This document shows, piece by piece, positions 46,557 through 55,186 of a stretch of DNA of 64,000 bases. The stretch is taken from positions 1 to 64,000 of the forward strand of contig NZ_JAPYZV010000010.1 in NCBI RefSeq assembly GCF_027812955.1, read 5' to 3'. The notes under the pieces are model-generated. The model saw only the letters and a program-made list of their open reading frames with translations. It was not told the DNA's origin and did no database searches. Made by a program: the position numbers and the translations under genes. Within the stretch, counting starts at the first letter, position 1. Each line of letters begins with the position of its first letter. Origin of the DNA: Pedococcus sp. 5OH_020 (GTDB lineage: Bacteria > Actinomycetota > Actinomycetes > Actinomycetales > Dermatophilaceae).

Positions 46557-49547
46557 TCAGTCGAGCAGGCCCTTGTCGCGAGCCACCGCCACTGCCTCCC
46601 CGCGGCCGGCCACCCCGAGCTTCGCCAGGATGTTCGAGACGTGGACGCTGGCCGTCTTGGCGCTGATGAACAGCTGGGTGCCGATCTGGCGGTTGCTGCG
46701 GCCCAGCGCCACGAGCTCGAGGATCTCGCGCTCGCGAGAGGTCAGCGCCTCGCCGTGGCGGTCCACCTGTCTGGTCGGCGTCAGCGGTCCCGCCCCGGTC
46801 CTGATCTCGGTCCGAAGAGGTTCGGCACCGAGCTCCTGGGCGGCCGCGAGCGCCGCCCTGAGCTCCTGACCAGCAGCCGGGTCACCGCTGGCGCGCAGCA
46901 CCGCGCCCAGCCGGGCCCGTGACCGTGCCGTCTCGTACGGATGCCCGTAGCGGTCGAACGCGTCCACGGCGGCCCGCCAGGCGGACGCCATGACGGACGG
47001 CTCGACCTCCTCGCCGCCCAGCCAGCGGACCCGGAGGGCCTCCGCCCGGGACCGCGCGAGCCAGGCAGTCGACTCGGGGCCGTCGTTGCCGGGGCGCTCG
47101 GTGGCGTGCTCCCACACCTCCTGCGAGCACTGCGCCAGCTGTGCGGCCCGGTCGAGCAGCGCCGGTCGCTCGGCAGTCGGAACGCGCTGGATGTGGCTGC
47201 CGAGCTGACCCAGCAGCAGCGTGCCGAGCCGCAGCTGCCCCTGGAACAACGGGTGCCACACCCGCGTCAGCAGCTCGACGACCTCGTCGTGGACCGCGAT
47301 GGCGGCGGGCAGGTCGCCCGCCTGGCCGAAAAGGTCCACGGCGGCGCTCCCGACGAGCAGGGCCACGAGCCCCTCGCTCTCCCACCACGGACGGGTCAGC
47401 TCGACCCCTGTGACGGCTTCCAGCTGTCCCCTCCCGGCCGCCACGTACATCCGAGCGCCCACCAGAAGCGAGCCCGCGGGTTCTGGCGGAGCCTCCCCGT
47501 GGACGTCGAGGATCTCGAGCGCATCCTCCCAGCGACCCCGTTCATATGCGGCGATGCCGGCGAGCAGCCGCCCGTCGAACGCGTACGGCGCCCATGGACG
47601 ACCCGCGCCGCGGGCACGGTCCACCCCCCGCCGGTAGACGTCCACCGCCTCGTCGAGCCGTCCGGCCCGGTGGTGCAGCCAGCCCAGGTGGTGGTAGGCG
47701 CGGACCTCCGCGGGGTCCCCCGGGGCCCGCGAGGTGGCGATGATGCGCTCGAGGGTCCGGCGGGAGCCTTCGGGATCCCCGGCGCGCTCCAGGATGCGGG
47801 CCGACACGACCCGCACCTCGTCCGCCACGTCCGGGAGACCGGCGAGCTCCGCCGCGCCCACGGCATCGTCGACGGCACTGAGTGCCTCCTCGTCGCGGCC
47901 GCGGTCGGCCAGGGCCTGCACCCGAGCCCCCAGCAGCCGCGCCCGGGTCTGGGGGTGCGGATCGTCGACCCCGTCCAGCAGCCCGAGCCCCTCCTTCGTG
48001 GCGGCCAGCGTGTCCAGGGTGCTCTCGGTGATCCTCGCTGTCGCGGCCAGCGCGGCGAGCAGCTCCGCCCTGCCTGCCGGCGATGCGTCCGGGCTGCGCC
48101 GGGCGAGTCGGGCCTCGACGAGCTCGAGGGCCTTCAGCTGGCGGCCGACCGCGGTCGCGGCTGCCGCAGCTCGCAGCGTGATGGAGTCGAGGTCGTCCTC
48201 GGTCTCCGGCTTGAGGGCCAACGCCTGGCTGAAGTGACGGAAGGCCTCCTCGGGGCCAGCCATCCGCAACGCCGAGTCCCCTGCCTGGACGCTGGCGTCC
48301 CGCGCGAGCGCGAGCTGTCCAGCGGCCGTCGCGTGCCGCGCCAGCTCCGCCCACGTGCCGAGGGTGCGGTCGGCGGCCAGCGCCGCTGCATACCGGTCGT
48401 GGGCGCGGACCCGCTCACCCGGAAGCAGGTCGTCGTAGACCGTCTCGCCGAGCAGGGCATGGCGAAAGGCGTAGCCACCACTCTCGGAGGGGATGAGCAC
48501 GTGATGCTCCACCGCATCGCGCAGGCCCGAGTCCAGCTCTGCCACGTCCAGCCCCGCGACGGCCGCCAACAGCAGATGCGAGACCTGCCGCCCGGCCGCC
48601 GAGGCCATCCGCACGACGTGCTGCCCCGCGGTGCCGAGCTGGTCGAACCGCACGAGCAGCAGGCGGGAGAGGTCCTCCGCGACCGCGCCCCGGTGAACCG
48701 CGGCGGCGGCAACGAGCTCCTCGGCGAAGAACGCGTTGCCCTCCGCACGCTGCACGACGCGAAGGACCTCCTCCTCCGGCAGCTGCCTGGCGGCCAGCCC
48801 CCGGACCAGCTCACCGACCGCCTGGTCCGGCAGCGGTGCGAGGTCGAGCCGCTCGACCTCGGCAAGCCGGGACCAGTGGGCCAGCGTCGCGCGCAGGGGA
48901 TGACGACGGTGCAGGTCGTCGCTGCGGTAGGACGCGACCACGCTGACGCGGGCGGAGAAGCCACGGGTGAACAGGAGGGTCAGCAGGTCGCGGGACGACT
49001 GGTCGGCCCAGTGGACGTCCTCGACGACGAGGAGCACCGGGGCCACCGCGGCAAGGTCCTCCAGCGCCGCGTGTACCGCCTCCACCAGGTCGCCTCGGTC
49101 AGCCATGCCCAGCGACGCCTCCTGGGTGGCTGCGTCCCCCCTGCGTCCGGGTACCAGCCGCTGCAGCCCTGGGTGTGCCGCGACGAGGCGGTCGATCACC
49201 TCAGGCCTATCGGCCTCGAGCCGGCCGAGAACCTCGATGAACGGCAGGTAGGGAAGCGACTGGCCCGCCTCGCCGAGGCAGTGGCCCACCAGCACCACGT
49301 GACCCGCCGCCCGGGCGATGGCTACCATCTCGGACAGCAGTCGGGTCTTGCCGATACCGGCGTCCCCCGACAGCAGCACCATGGCCGACCGTGACGCTCC
49401 GTCGAGGCCGAGCAGCCCCTCCAGCCGTGCGGCTTCCGCCTCGCGGCCCACGAACGCCCCTGCCGCCCCGCGCTCGAAACCCACGGCATCGATTATGTCG
49501 GAGGTCTGGGACACGGCGCCGCGGGTTTCCAGCCGGGGCGCGGCCAT
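46557..49547 (-). CDS. Large LuxR-family ATPase regulator (LAL type)
   Basis: A 996-residue regulator. The N-terminal AAA/STAND-type ATPase domain begins GAFVGREAEAARLEGLL with Walker A LLSGDAGIGKTRLL (about 60-73) and Walker B-like VLLVVEDVHWADQSS. A long helical region (about 400-900) resembles TPR arrays (RAYHHLGWLHHRAGRLDEAV type). The C-terminal LuxR helix-turn-helix is LTSREREILELVALGRSNRQ followed by KTASVHVSNILAKLGV. Members of this group are usually ATP- and ligand-dependent activators; the targets are unknown. It begins 11 bases after a small co-directional gene, so the small proteins and this regulator likely form one operon. ATG 49547 has a weak ribosome site. Confidence 0.9.
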   Translation of the reverse strand: MAAPRLETRGAVSQTSDIIDAVGFERGAAGAFVGREAEAARLEGLLGLDGASRSAMVLLSGDAGIGKTRLLSEMVAIARAAGHVVLVGHCLGEAGQSLPYLPFIEVLGRLEADRPEVIDRLVAAHPGLQRLVPGRRGDAATQEASLGMADRGDLVEAVHAALEDLAAVAPVLLVVEDVHWADQSSRDLLTLLFTRGFSARVSVVASYRSDDLHRRHPLRATLAHWSRLAEVERLDLAPLPDQAVGELVRGLAARQLPEEEVLRVVQRAEGNAFFAEELVAAAAVHRGAVAEDLSRLLLVRFDQLGTAGQHVVRMASAAGRQVSHLLLAAVAGLDVAELDSGLRDAVEHHVLIPSESGGYAFRHALLGETVYDDLLPGERVRAHDRYAAALAADRTLGTWAELARHATAAGQLALARDASVQAGDSALRMAGPEEAFRHFSQALALKPETEDDLDSITLRAAAAATAVGRQLKALELVEARLARRSPDASPAGRAELLAALAATARITESTLDTLAATKEGLGLLDGVDDPHPQTRARLLGARVQALADRGRDEEALSAVDDAVGAAELAGLPDVADEVRVVSARILERAGDPEGSRRTLERIIATSRAPGDPAEVRAYHHLGWLHHRAGRLDEAVDVYRRGVDRARGAGRPWAPYAFDGRLLAGIAAYERGRWEDALEILDVHGEAPPEPAGSLLVGARMYVAAGRGQLEAVTGVELTRPWWESEGLVALLVGSAAVDLFGQAGDLPAAIAVHDEVVELLTRVWHPLFQGQLRLGTLLLGQLGSHIQRVPTAERPALLDRAAQLAQCSQEVWEHATERPGNDGPESTAWLARSRAEALRVRWLGGEEVEPSVMASAWRAAVDAFDRYGHPYETARSRARLGAVLRASGDPAAGQELRAALAAAQELGAEPLRTEIRTGAGPLTPTRQVDRHGEALTSREREILELVALGRSNRQIGTQLFISAKTASVHVSNILAKLGVAGRGEAVAVARDKGLLD

Positions 49548-49558
49548 CGTCGCGGCGC

Positions 49559-49801
49559 TCAGGCCGGACGCGGCGTGCGCGGGAGCCCCTGTCGCGGGTC
49601 GCGCCGCCGAGGGTGCTCGTTCCCGGGACGACCGCCGCGGTCGCCGGTGCCGTGCCGGCCCGCACCAAGCCGCTTCAGGGCTGCACGCAGGCCAGCGCCG
49701 TGGTGCCTGGCTGCGACGACGGTGTCAAGGCCCCGGGACAGATTGTCCCTGCGCCACTGCACCTCTGCTGCGATGAAGAGGGGGTCTGCGGTGATGCTCA
49801 T
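49559..49801 (-). CDS. Small MSxxAxP protein, copy B (unknown function)
   Basis: An 80-residue protein beginning MSITADPLFIAAEVQWRRDN. The ATG at 49801 has a strong ribosome binding site (GAAGGAG, 8 bases upstream), and the N-terminal ~25 residues match those of the protein at 49965-50141: MS-x2-A-x-P, then AE-x-QW, a charged residue pair and L-x-R. The remainder is Arg/Gly-rich and looks disordered. No known domain was recognised. It ends 11 bases before the LuxR-type gene, suggesting a shared transcript. Confidence 0.6.
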   Translation of the reverse strand: MSITADPLFIAAEVQWRRDNLSRGLDTVVAARHHGAGLRAALKRLGAGRHGTGDRGGRPGNEHPRRRDPRQGLPRTPRPA

Positions 49802-49918
49802 GGTTCGTGCTCCTTCTCGTGGTGATGACCACCACGGTCGTCGTCTGAGGTGGGCAGCCACATCAGGCGGTTGCCCTATCTCGAGGTCGCCGCTTCAGCG
49901 AGGCAGCAGGCGATCCTT

Positions 49919-49966
49919 AGGACCGTGCTGAGGACAGTGCTCAGGACGGCGCTCAGGACGGCGCTC
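49919..49966. repeat. 12-base tandem repeat x 4
   Basis: Units AGGACCGTGCTG, AGGACAGTGCTC, AGGACGGCGCTC and AGGACGGCGCTC stand head to tail, ending at the stop codon of the small gene at 49965. No spacers, so it is not a CRISPR. It lies in the gap between the two small paralogous genes. Confidence 0.9.
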
Positions 49967-50141
49967 AGACAGGGCGCGGGGCGTGCGTGGCGACCCGGTC
50001 CCAGAACCAGTGCAACCGACGGACCGGGCTGCGGGGGGCACTGCGCGGCTGGACGTCTGAGGCGATGTTGGCCCGGCCGAGGCTCTCCAGCTTCCACTGC
50101 TGCTCGGCGAGAACGACGTAAGGGTGGGCGTTGAGGCTCAT
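49965..50141 (-). CDS. Small MSxxAxP protein, copy A (unknown function)
   Basis: A 58-residue protein beginning MSLNAHPYVVLAEQQWKLES with a good ribosome binding site (CAGGAG six bases before the ATG). The N-terminus is homologous to that of the gene at 49559-49801 by position and residue pattern; the C-terminus differs (VRRLHWFWDRVATHAPRPV, Trp-rich and basic). Function unknown. It is the first of three leftward genes ending with the LuxR-type ATPase. Confidence 0.62.
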   Translation of the reverse strand: MSLNAHPYVVLAEQQWKLESLGRANIASDVQPRSAPRSPVRRLHWFWDRVATHAPRPV

Positions 50142-50278
50142 CGGATGCTCCTGGTGTGGGTGGGTCGATGCCTCCACGGTTCGTCCCTGAGGTAGGCCGG
50201 CGTATGGGGAGCCTGCCCAGGCTCTGGGGCCGGGCCACCTCAGCGCGGGTCGGCGGCGGAGGGGTCCCCTCGCCGACC

Positions 50279-50284
50279 TAGACT
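50279..50284 (+). promoter_or_regulatory. -10-like hexamer for the ABC transporter
   Basis: TAGACT is six bases before the GTG at 50291, suggesting a leaderless ABC transporter transcript. Confidence 0.45.
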
Positions 50285-50290
50285 CGTGTC

Positions 50291-51001
50291 GTGCCACCCG
50301 CCGTCGCCGTCTCCGGACTCGCCAAGCGATACGGCCAGGTGACCGCGCTGGACGGGGCGAGCTGGAAGGCCGACGTTGGTCGCATCACCGCGGTCCTCGG
50401 CCCGAACGGCGCAGGCAAGACCACGATGGTGGAGTGCTGTGAAGGGCTGCGGCGTGCGGACTCCGGTGAGGTGAGGACCCTCGGCGTCGACCCGTGGCGC
50501 GCGGGACCGGACCACCGAGCCCGGGTCGGCGTGATGCTCCAGGACGGTGGCCTGCCCAACGCCGCGCGGCCCCTTCGCCTGCTGCACCACCTGGCCACGC
50601 TGTACGCCCGTCCTGCACCGGTCGCCGACCTGGTGGAGCGACTCGGGATCGACGAGTTCGCCGGCACCTCGATCCGTCGGCTCTCCGGAGGGCAGCGTCA
50701 GCGGGTCGCCCTCGCCGCCGCCCTGGTGGGCAGGCCCGAGGTCGCGTTCCTCGACGAGCCGAGTGCCGGGCTCGATCCCCACGCCAGGCTCGAGGTCTGG
50801 GACCTCGTGCGGTCCACAGCGACGGCGGGCAGTGCCGTGGTGCTGACCACCCACTCCTTCGAGGAGGCCGAGCGGCTCGCCGACCACATCGTCGTCGTCG
50901 CCCGAGGCCACGTCGTCGCGGAGGGCACCCTCGCGGAGGTCACTCACGGTGGCCGGCTCGAGGACCGCTACTTCGCCCTCACCGGGCGGTCGGTGGCATG
51001 A
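50291..51001 (+). CDS. ABC transporter ATP-binding protein
   Basis: A 236-residue ABC ATPase of the daunorubicin/CcmA-like type. Walker A is LGPNGAGKTTMVECC, signature RRLSGGQRQRVALAAALV, Walker B VAFLDEPSAGLDP, H-loop VVLTTHSFEEAERLADH. The start is GTG 50291. Its stop overlaps the permease start (ATGA), so the two form a transporter. In other actinobacteria an ABC pair also lies between suf and ctaA; the substrate is not established. Confidence 0.92.
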   Translation: MPPAVAVSGLAKRYGQVTALDGASWKADVGRITAVLGPNGAGKTTMVECCEGLRRADSGEVRTLGVDPWRAGPDHRARVGVMLQDGGLPNAARPLRLLHHLATLYARPAPVADLVERLGIDEFAGTSIRRLSGGQRQRVALAAALVGRPEVAFLDEPSAGLDPHARLEVWDLVRSTATAGSAVVLTTHSFEEAERLADHIVVVARGHVVAEGTLAEVTHGGRLEDRYFALTGRSVA

Positions 51002-51804
51002 GGTCCGCCCCGGACCCGGCACGCTCGGCGCCCTCCCCCGCGTCGGCGGCCGCCTCTCGGGGCGCGGCCGCGCCGGGGCTGCACCGGGTGCTGTCCCAGG
51101 CGCGCTTCGAGACCGGCACCCTGATGCGCAACGGCGAGCAGCTCCTGGTGGCCCTGGTCCTTCCGGCCGCGGTTCTCGTCGGCCTCGTCCACTCCGAGGC
51201 CGTGTCGCTGGGTGACGGCCGCCGGGTGGACCTCGCCGTACCGGGCGTCCTTGCACTGTGTGTCATCTCCTCCGCGTTCACCGGCCAGGCGATCTCGACC
51301 GGGTTCGACCGGCGTTACGGCGTGCTCCGGCTGCTCGGGGCCTCCCCCCTGGGGCGCACCGGCCTGCTGCTGGCCAAGGCGGCCGCGGTGCTGTCGGTCG
51401 TGGCGCTGCAGCTGCTGGCCATCGTCGTCCTCGGTGCCGTGCTGGGGTGGGAGCCCCACCTTGGCGGCATCCCCGCGGCACTCGCCGCCATCCTGCTCGG
51501 CACCTGGGCGTTCGTGGCACTCGCCCTTCTGCTGGCCGGCACGGTCCGAGCCGAAGGTGTGCTGGCACTGGCCAACCTCGTCTGGCTGGGTCTGCTGGCC
51601 CTCGGCGGAGTCGTCGTCCCAGGCACGGAGCTCCCGGGACGCCTGGCGCCGGTCGTGGAGCTCATGCCCTCCGGAGCCTTGGGGGACAGCCTGCGCGCAG
51701 CGCTGGTCGCGGGCCAGGTGAGGCTGGGGGACTGGGCGGTGCTGGCAGCGTGGGGCCTGGCCGCCACCCTGCTGGCGCGACGCTTCTTCCGCTGGGGCGA
51801 CTGA
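50998..51804 (+). CDS. ABC transporter permease
   Basis: A 268-residue ABC-2 type membrane protein. After a polar Ala/Ser/Pro-rich N-terminus come six hydrophobic segments from about residue 45 to 255 (LLVALVLPAAVLVGLVHS; AVPGVLALCVISSAF; VVALQLLAIVVLGAVLG; LANLVWLGLLALGGVVVPG and a C-terminal helix). YGVLRLLGASPLGRTGLLLA is the cytoplasmic coupling region. Coupled to the ATPase gene by the ATGA overlap. Confidence 0.88.
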   Translation: MRSAPDPARSAPSPASAAASRGAAAPGLHRVLSQARFETGTLMRNGEQLLVALVLPAAVLVGLVHSEAVSLGDGRRVDLAVPGVLALCVISSAFTGQAISTGFDRRYGVLRLLGASPLGRTGLLLAKAAAVLSVVALQLLAIVVLGAVLGWEPHLGGIPAALAAILLGTWAFVALALLLAGTVRAEGVLALANLVWLGLLALGGVVVPGTELPGRLAPVVELMPSGALGDSLRAALVAGQVRLGDWAVLAAWGLAATLLARRFFRWGD

Positions 51805-52018
51805 GCGACGACCCCTACGGCGCTCCACGCCGACGCGACGACGAGCATCGCCAGCAGCCACGAAGGGCGTTGCGTCACGACGGCCAGCGAGAGCAACGCG
51901 GCATACCCGAGTGCCACCTGAACCCGCCGTCCACCGTCCATGGCGCCAGTCAGCCAGAGAACCGGGACCGGCACCACGAGGTGACTCCCCCAACGGCCTC
52001 AGGGTTCCACCGGAGACG

Positions 52019-52024
52019 TACCCT
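52019..52024 (+). promoter_or_regulatory. -10-like hexamer for ctaA
   Basis: TACCCT is six bases before the GTG start at 52031. Confidence 0.42.
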
Positions 52025-52030
52025 CATGGC

Positions 52031-52957
52031 GTGACCGCCGCACCCGCCTCGACGTCGGCCCAGGCCCCGGCCCGCGCTGTCTCCGGGCACCCGTGGCTCC
52101 GGCGGATCCTCCTGGCCAACCTGGTGGTCGAGGTGCTCATCGTGGTCACCGGTGGGCTGGTGCGCCTCACCGGCAGCGGACTCGGCTGCCCCACCTGGCC
52201 GCAGTGCGTCCCGGGCTCGTACACGCCTGTGCCACATCAGGCGGAGGGCTGGCACCGGTACATCGAGTTCGGCAACCGAACCCTGACCAGCGTCGTGAGC
52301 ATCGCGGCGGTGGCCTCTGTGTTTGCCGTGTGGCGCTGGGCCGGAAGCCGTCGGGACCTCGTGGTGCCGGCCTGGATCGTGCTCGCCGGGGTCGCGGTCC
52401 AGGCCGTGCTCGGTGGGGTGACCGTGAGAACCGGCCTCAACCCGGTCACCGTCGCGGCCCACTTCCTCGTGTCCATGACGCTCGTCGCCGCGGCCGCGTA
52501 CCTGGTGTTCCGGGCCTCGGAGCGGCCCGGCCCACGCCGCCTCGCGGTGCCGGCGCTGGTGGAGCGTCTCGCCTGGGTGACGTGCGCGGTGGCGGCAGCA
52601 GTGCTGCTGCTCGGCACGGTGGTGACCGGGTCGGGGCCGCACTCGGGGGACGCCGACGAGCCGGCGCGGTTCGCACTGGACCCGCGAAGCGTCTCCTGGC
52701 TGCACGCCGATGCCGTCATGCTCTTCTGCGGGCTCGTGGTCGCCGTATGGGTGACCACCAGACTCACCGGTGAGCGGGCCGCGGCCGCACGCGCCTGGGC
52801 GGCCGTCCTGGGCGTGACGGTCGCCCAGGCAGTGGTCGGCTACACCCAGTACTTCACCGGCCTTCCGTGCGCGGTCGTGCTGCTTCACATGCTGCTCGCG
52901 TCCCTGCTCGTCGTCGCTCTGACCCGCGCCATGGTCCGTCTCCGCATCGCCGGCTGA
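52031..52957 (+). CDS. ctaA: Heme A synthase (COX15/CtaA)
   Basis: A 308-residue membrane enzyme that oxidises the C8 methyl of heme O to make heme A for cytochrome oxidase. About eight helices are visible. Key regions: VTGGLVRLTGSGLGCPTWPQ with the periplasmic Cys of the actinobacterial/Bacillus type, EFGNRTLTSVVSI with a heme His position shifted, VQAVLGGVTVRTGLNPV and HFLVSMTL, GTVVTGSGPHSGDADEPARF, LHADAVMLFCG and the C-terminal LLHMLLASLLV. The start is GTG 52031. The gene lies close to ctaB, which makes its substrate. Confidence 0.94.
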   Translation: MTAAPASTSAQAPARAVSGHPWLRRILLANLVVEVLIVVTGGLVRLTGSGLGCPTWPQCVPGSYTPVPHQAEGWHRYIEFGNRTLTSVVSIAAVASVFAVWRWAGSRRDLVVPAWIVLAGVAVQAVLGGVTVRTGLNPVTVAAHFLVSMTLVAAAAYLVFRASERPGPRRLAVPALVERLAWVTCAVAAAVLLLGTVVTGSGPHSGDADEPARFALDPRSVSWLHADAVMLFCGLVVAVWVTTRLTGERAAAARAWAAVLGVTVAQAVVGYTQYFTGLPCAVVLLHMLLASLLVVALTRAMVRLRIAG

Positions 52958-52981
52958 GCCGGCCGCCTCTCCCCTACGCGC

Positions 52982-53878
52982 TCAGAGGTCGAACCTGACG
53001 CCCGTGAGCTCCTCGCTGACGGTCCACAGCCGACCCGCCAGGTCCTCGTCGGTCGCCAGCCGGCTGAGCCTCGCCGGTCCGACGCGCCCGCGGACCTCGC
53101 CGCGCCCCTGCGGCCCGGTGTAGGTCCCAGGCGCTGCCACGGTGGCGGCATACAACACCGCCTCCGCTCCGCCCTCGGCGCCGGGAAGCACCAGCCGCAT
53201 GAGCGGGGGCGCAAGCGTGCGGACCGCCCACCGTGCCCCCATCCCGTCGCGGCTGGCGACGAGGTTCGTCACGGCCACCCCCGGATGAGCCGCCGTCGAG
53301 GTGAGCCGCGAGCCGGCCGCGGTTGCCCGGCGGTGCAGCTCCAGCGCGAAGAGCAGGTTCGCCAGCTTGGAGCGTCCGTAGGAGGACCGCGCCCTGTACC
53401 CCTGAGCGGGGTTCCCCTCGAGGACCTGCTCGTCCCCCTGGTGGTGGGCCAGCGAGGCGACCGTCGTGACCCGCGGGGACGGCGCAGCGAGCAGCGTCGG
53501 CAGGAGTAGCGCCGTGAGCGCGAAGTGACCGAGGTGGTTGGTCCCGAACTGCAGCTCCAGCCCGTCGGCGGTGGTGCGCCGGGTGGGCGGTGACATCACG
53601 CCGGCGTTGTTGACCAGCAGGTCGACGGGCCCGTCGACCCGGGCGGCGAAGCCGCGCACCGAGTCCAGCGAGGCCAGGTCCAGCGCCTCGACCTTGGTGC
53701 TGCCGTCGATGCCGGCCGCCGCCGCGCGGCCGGCCTCCGTGTTCCGCACTGCGAGGACGACGTGGGCGCCGTGCTCGGCCAGCGTCCTGGCCTCCACCAG
53801 CCCGATTCCCGAGCTGGCGCCGGTCACGATCGCGGTCCGACCGGACAGGTCGCCGATCTGGCTGGGACTCCACGCCAT
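52982..53878 (-). CDS. Short-chain dehydrogenase/reductase
   Basis: A 298-residue SDR oxidoreductase similar to the retinol dehydrogenase/protochlorophyllide reductase-like subgroup. NAD(P) motif is [10 protein letters not shown] (about 17-26); [12 protein letters not shown], the Ser in TVASLAHH, catalytic Tyr-x3-Lys in [13 protein letters not shown] and [11 protein letters not shown] are present. The physiological substrate is unknown. It is convergent with ctaA, with a GCCGGC-TGA-GCCGGC hairpin over the ctaA stop codon between them (52949-52963). The ATG at 53878 starts MAWSPSQIG. Confidence 0.9.
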   Translation of the reverse strand: MAWSPSQIGDLSGRTAIVTGASSGIGLVEARTLAEHGAHVVLAVRNTEAGRAAAAGIDGSTKVEALDLASLDSVRGFAARVDGPVDLLVNNAGVMSPPTRRTTADGLELQFGTNHLGHFALTALLLPTLLAAPSPRVTTVASLAHHQGDEQVLEGNPAQGYRARSSYGRSKLANLLFALELHRRATAAGSRLTSTAAHPGVAVTNLVASRDGMGARWAVRTLAPPLMRLVLPGAEGGAEAVLYAATVAAPGTYTGPQGRGEVRGRVGPARLSRLATDEDLAGRLWTVSEELTGVRFDL

Positions 53879-53988
53879 GGTGCGCTCCTCGCGTCGCCGA
53901 GCGCCCGGGACGGTTGCCGCGGGCCCGAGAGAGTATGCCGCGGGCGGCACCGCCGTGGGGCCGGCTAAGGGGCTCGGGGGCTCGGCGG

Positions 53989-54936
53989 TCAGCGCAGCGG
54001 CAGGTAGAGCAACGGGTCCAGAGCCACGCCGAGGAAGAGGATGCCGACGTACGTGATGGAGAAGTGGAACAGCCGCATGGGTCGCAGCACCCGCGGTCCC
54101 TCGCCGGTCCTCGCCGCCCGCAGCAGCCGGTGCGCCTCCGCCAGGAAGAGACCTCCGACGGCCAGCGCGGTCACCAGGTACACCCACCCCATCGGGTTGA
54201 CCCAGACCAGGAGGAGCGAGCTGGCCACCATCGCCCACGAGTACGCCACGATCTGCCGCGCGACCACCACGAAACGCTCGACGACGGGCAGCATCGGCAC
54301 GTGAGCGGCCGCGTAGTCGTCCTTGAACTTCATCGACAGGGGCCAGTAGTGCGGGGGCGTCCAGAAGAAGATGACGAGGAAGAGCACCAGCGCCGACCAC
54401 GACAGGGAGCTCGTCACGGCCGACCAGCCGATCAGTACGGGCATGCACCCGGCGGCTCCTCCCCACACGATGTTCTGCGCGGTGCGGCGCTTGAGGATCA
54501 TCGTGTACCCCACTGCGTACAGCAGGATCGCACCGAGCGACAGCGACGCGGAAAGCAGGTTCACCGTGAGCGCGAGCCACACGGTGGACCCGACGGCCAG
54601 AGCCGTCCCGAACACCAGGCCCTCGCGAGGCGACACCTCTCCGGTGACCATCGGACGGTTGCTCGTGCGGTGCATCTGCGCATCGATGTCCCGGTCGTAG
54701 ACGCAGTTGAACGTGTTGGCGGCACCGGCGCTCAAGGTGCCACCCACGAGCGTCGCGACAATGAGCCAGAGGGAGGGAACGCCCTTCTGCGCCAAGAACA
54801 TCACCGGCACCGTCGTGACGAGGAGCAGCTCGATGATCCTTGGCTTGGTGAGGGCCAGGTATGCCGCCGCCTTCCCACCGCGACGTGCCGGCGCCGACGA
54901 CGCGGAGACCCGGGCAGTCGGATCGAGAGCGGTCAC
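53989..54936 (-). CDS. ctaB: Heme O synthase (protoheme IX farnesyltransferase)
   Basis: A 315-residue UbiA-superfamily prenyltransferase that adds farnesyl to heme B, giving heme O. The first Asp-rich motif is [15 protein letters not shown] and the second region is [45 protein letters not shown] and [13 protein letters not shown] are family signatures. About nine membrane helices are expected. The GTG at 54936 has a GAAGGA ribosome site. It is divergent from the tkt operon. Confidence 0.95.
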   Translation of the reverse strand: MTALDPTARVSASSAPARRGGKAAAYLALTKPRIIELLLVTTVPVMFLAQKGVPSLWLIVATLVGGTLSAGAANTFNCVYDRDIDAQMHRTSNRPMVTGEVSPREGLVFGTALAVGSTVWLALTVNLLSASLSLGAILLYAVGYTMILKRRTAQNIVWGGAAGCMPVLIGWSAVTSSLSWSALVLFLVIFFWTPPHYWPLSMKFKDDYAAAHVPMLPVVERFVVVARQIVAYSWAMVASSLLLVWVNPMGWVYLVTALAVGGLFLAEAHRLLRAARTGEGPRVLRPMRLFHFSITYVGILFLGVALDPLLYLPLR

Positions 54937-55041
54937 GGCGTCCTTCGTCGGGTGGTTGCGAGATCGGGCCCGGCAAGCGGCCCGCCGGCTCACGCAGTCT
55001 ATCCCCGGGCGGCTGCCGCCCTTGGACGGGACCGGACCGGG

Positions 55042-55089
55042 TGGCGGGCAGCGTGGCGGGCACCGTGGCTGGCACGGTGGCTGGCACGG
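55042..55089. repeat. 12-base tandem repeat x 4 between ctaB and tkt
   Basis: Units TGGCGGGCAGCG, TGGCGGGCACCG, TGGCTGGCACGG and TGGCTGGCACGG stand head to tail in the 250-base divergent gap. They lie about 40 bases upstream of the tkt -10-like hexamer and 106 bases from the ctaB start. Confidence 0.9.
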
Positions 55090-55128
55090 TGCGGCCGGAC
55101 TGGATGCGACGCGGGTCACCCTCGGGAC

Positions 55129-55134
55129 TAGTCT
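55129..55134 (+). promoter_or_regulatory. Likely -10 of the tkt operon
   Basis: TAGTCT lies 52 bases upstream of the tkt GTG, leaving a leader of about 45 bases. That leader contains GAGGAG (55172-55177), a good ribosome binding site nine bases before the start. Unlike many neighbours, tkt therefore appears to be a leadered gene. Confidence 0.45.
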
Positions 55135-55186
55135 CGGATCGTCGTCGTGCGCCGACTCTGACGCTCATCGTGAGGAGACCCAATCC

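Noticed and set aside
49919-49966. Possible CRISPR-like repeats
   Set aside because: Units are 12 bases and contiguous, with no spacers and no cas genes.
49876-50238. 120-residue minus-strand frame containing LSAVLSTVL repeats
   Set aside because: The repeats are simply the 12-base tandem array read in another frame; the overlapping 58-residue gene has a better start and a paralog.
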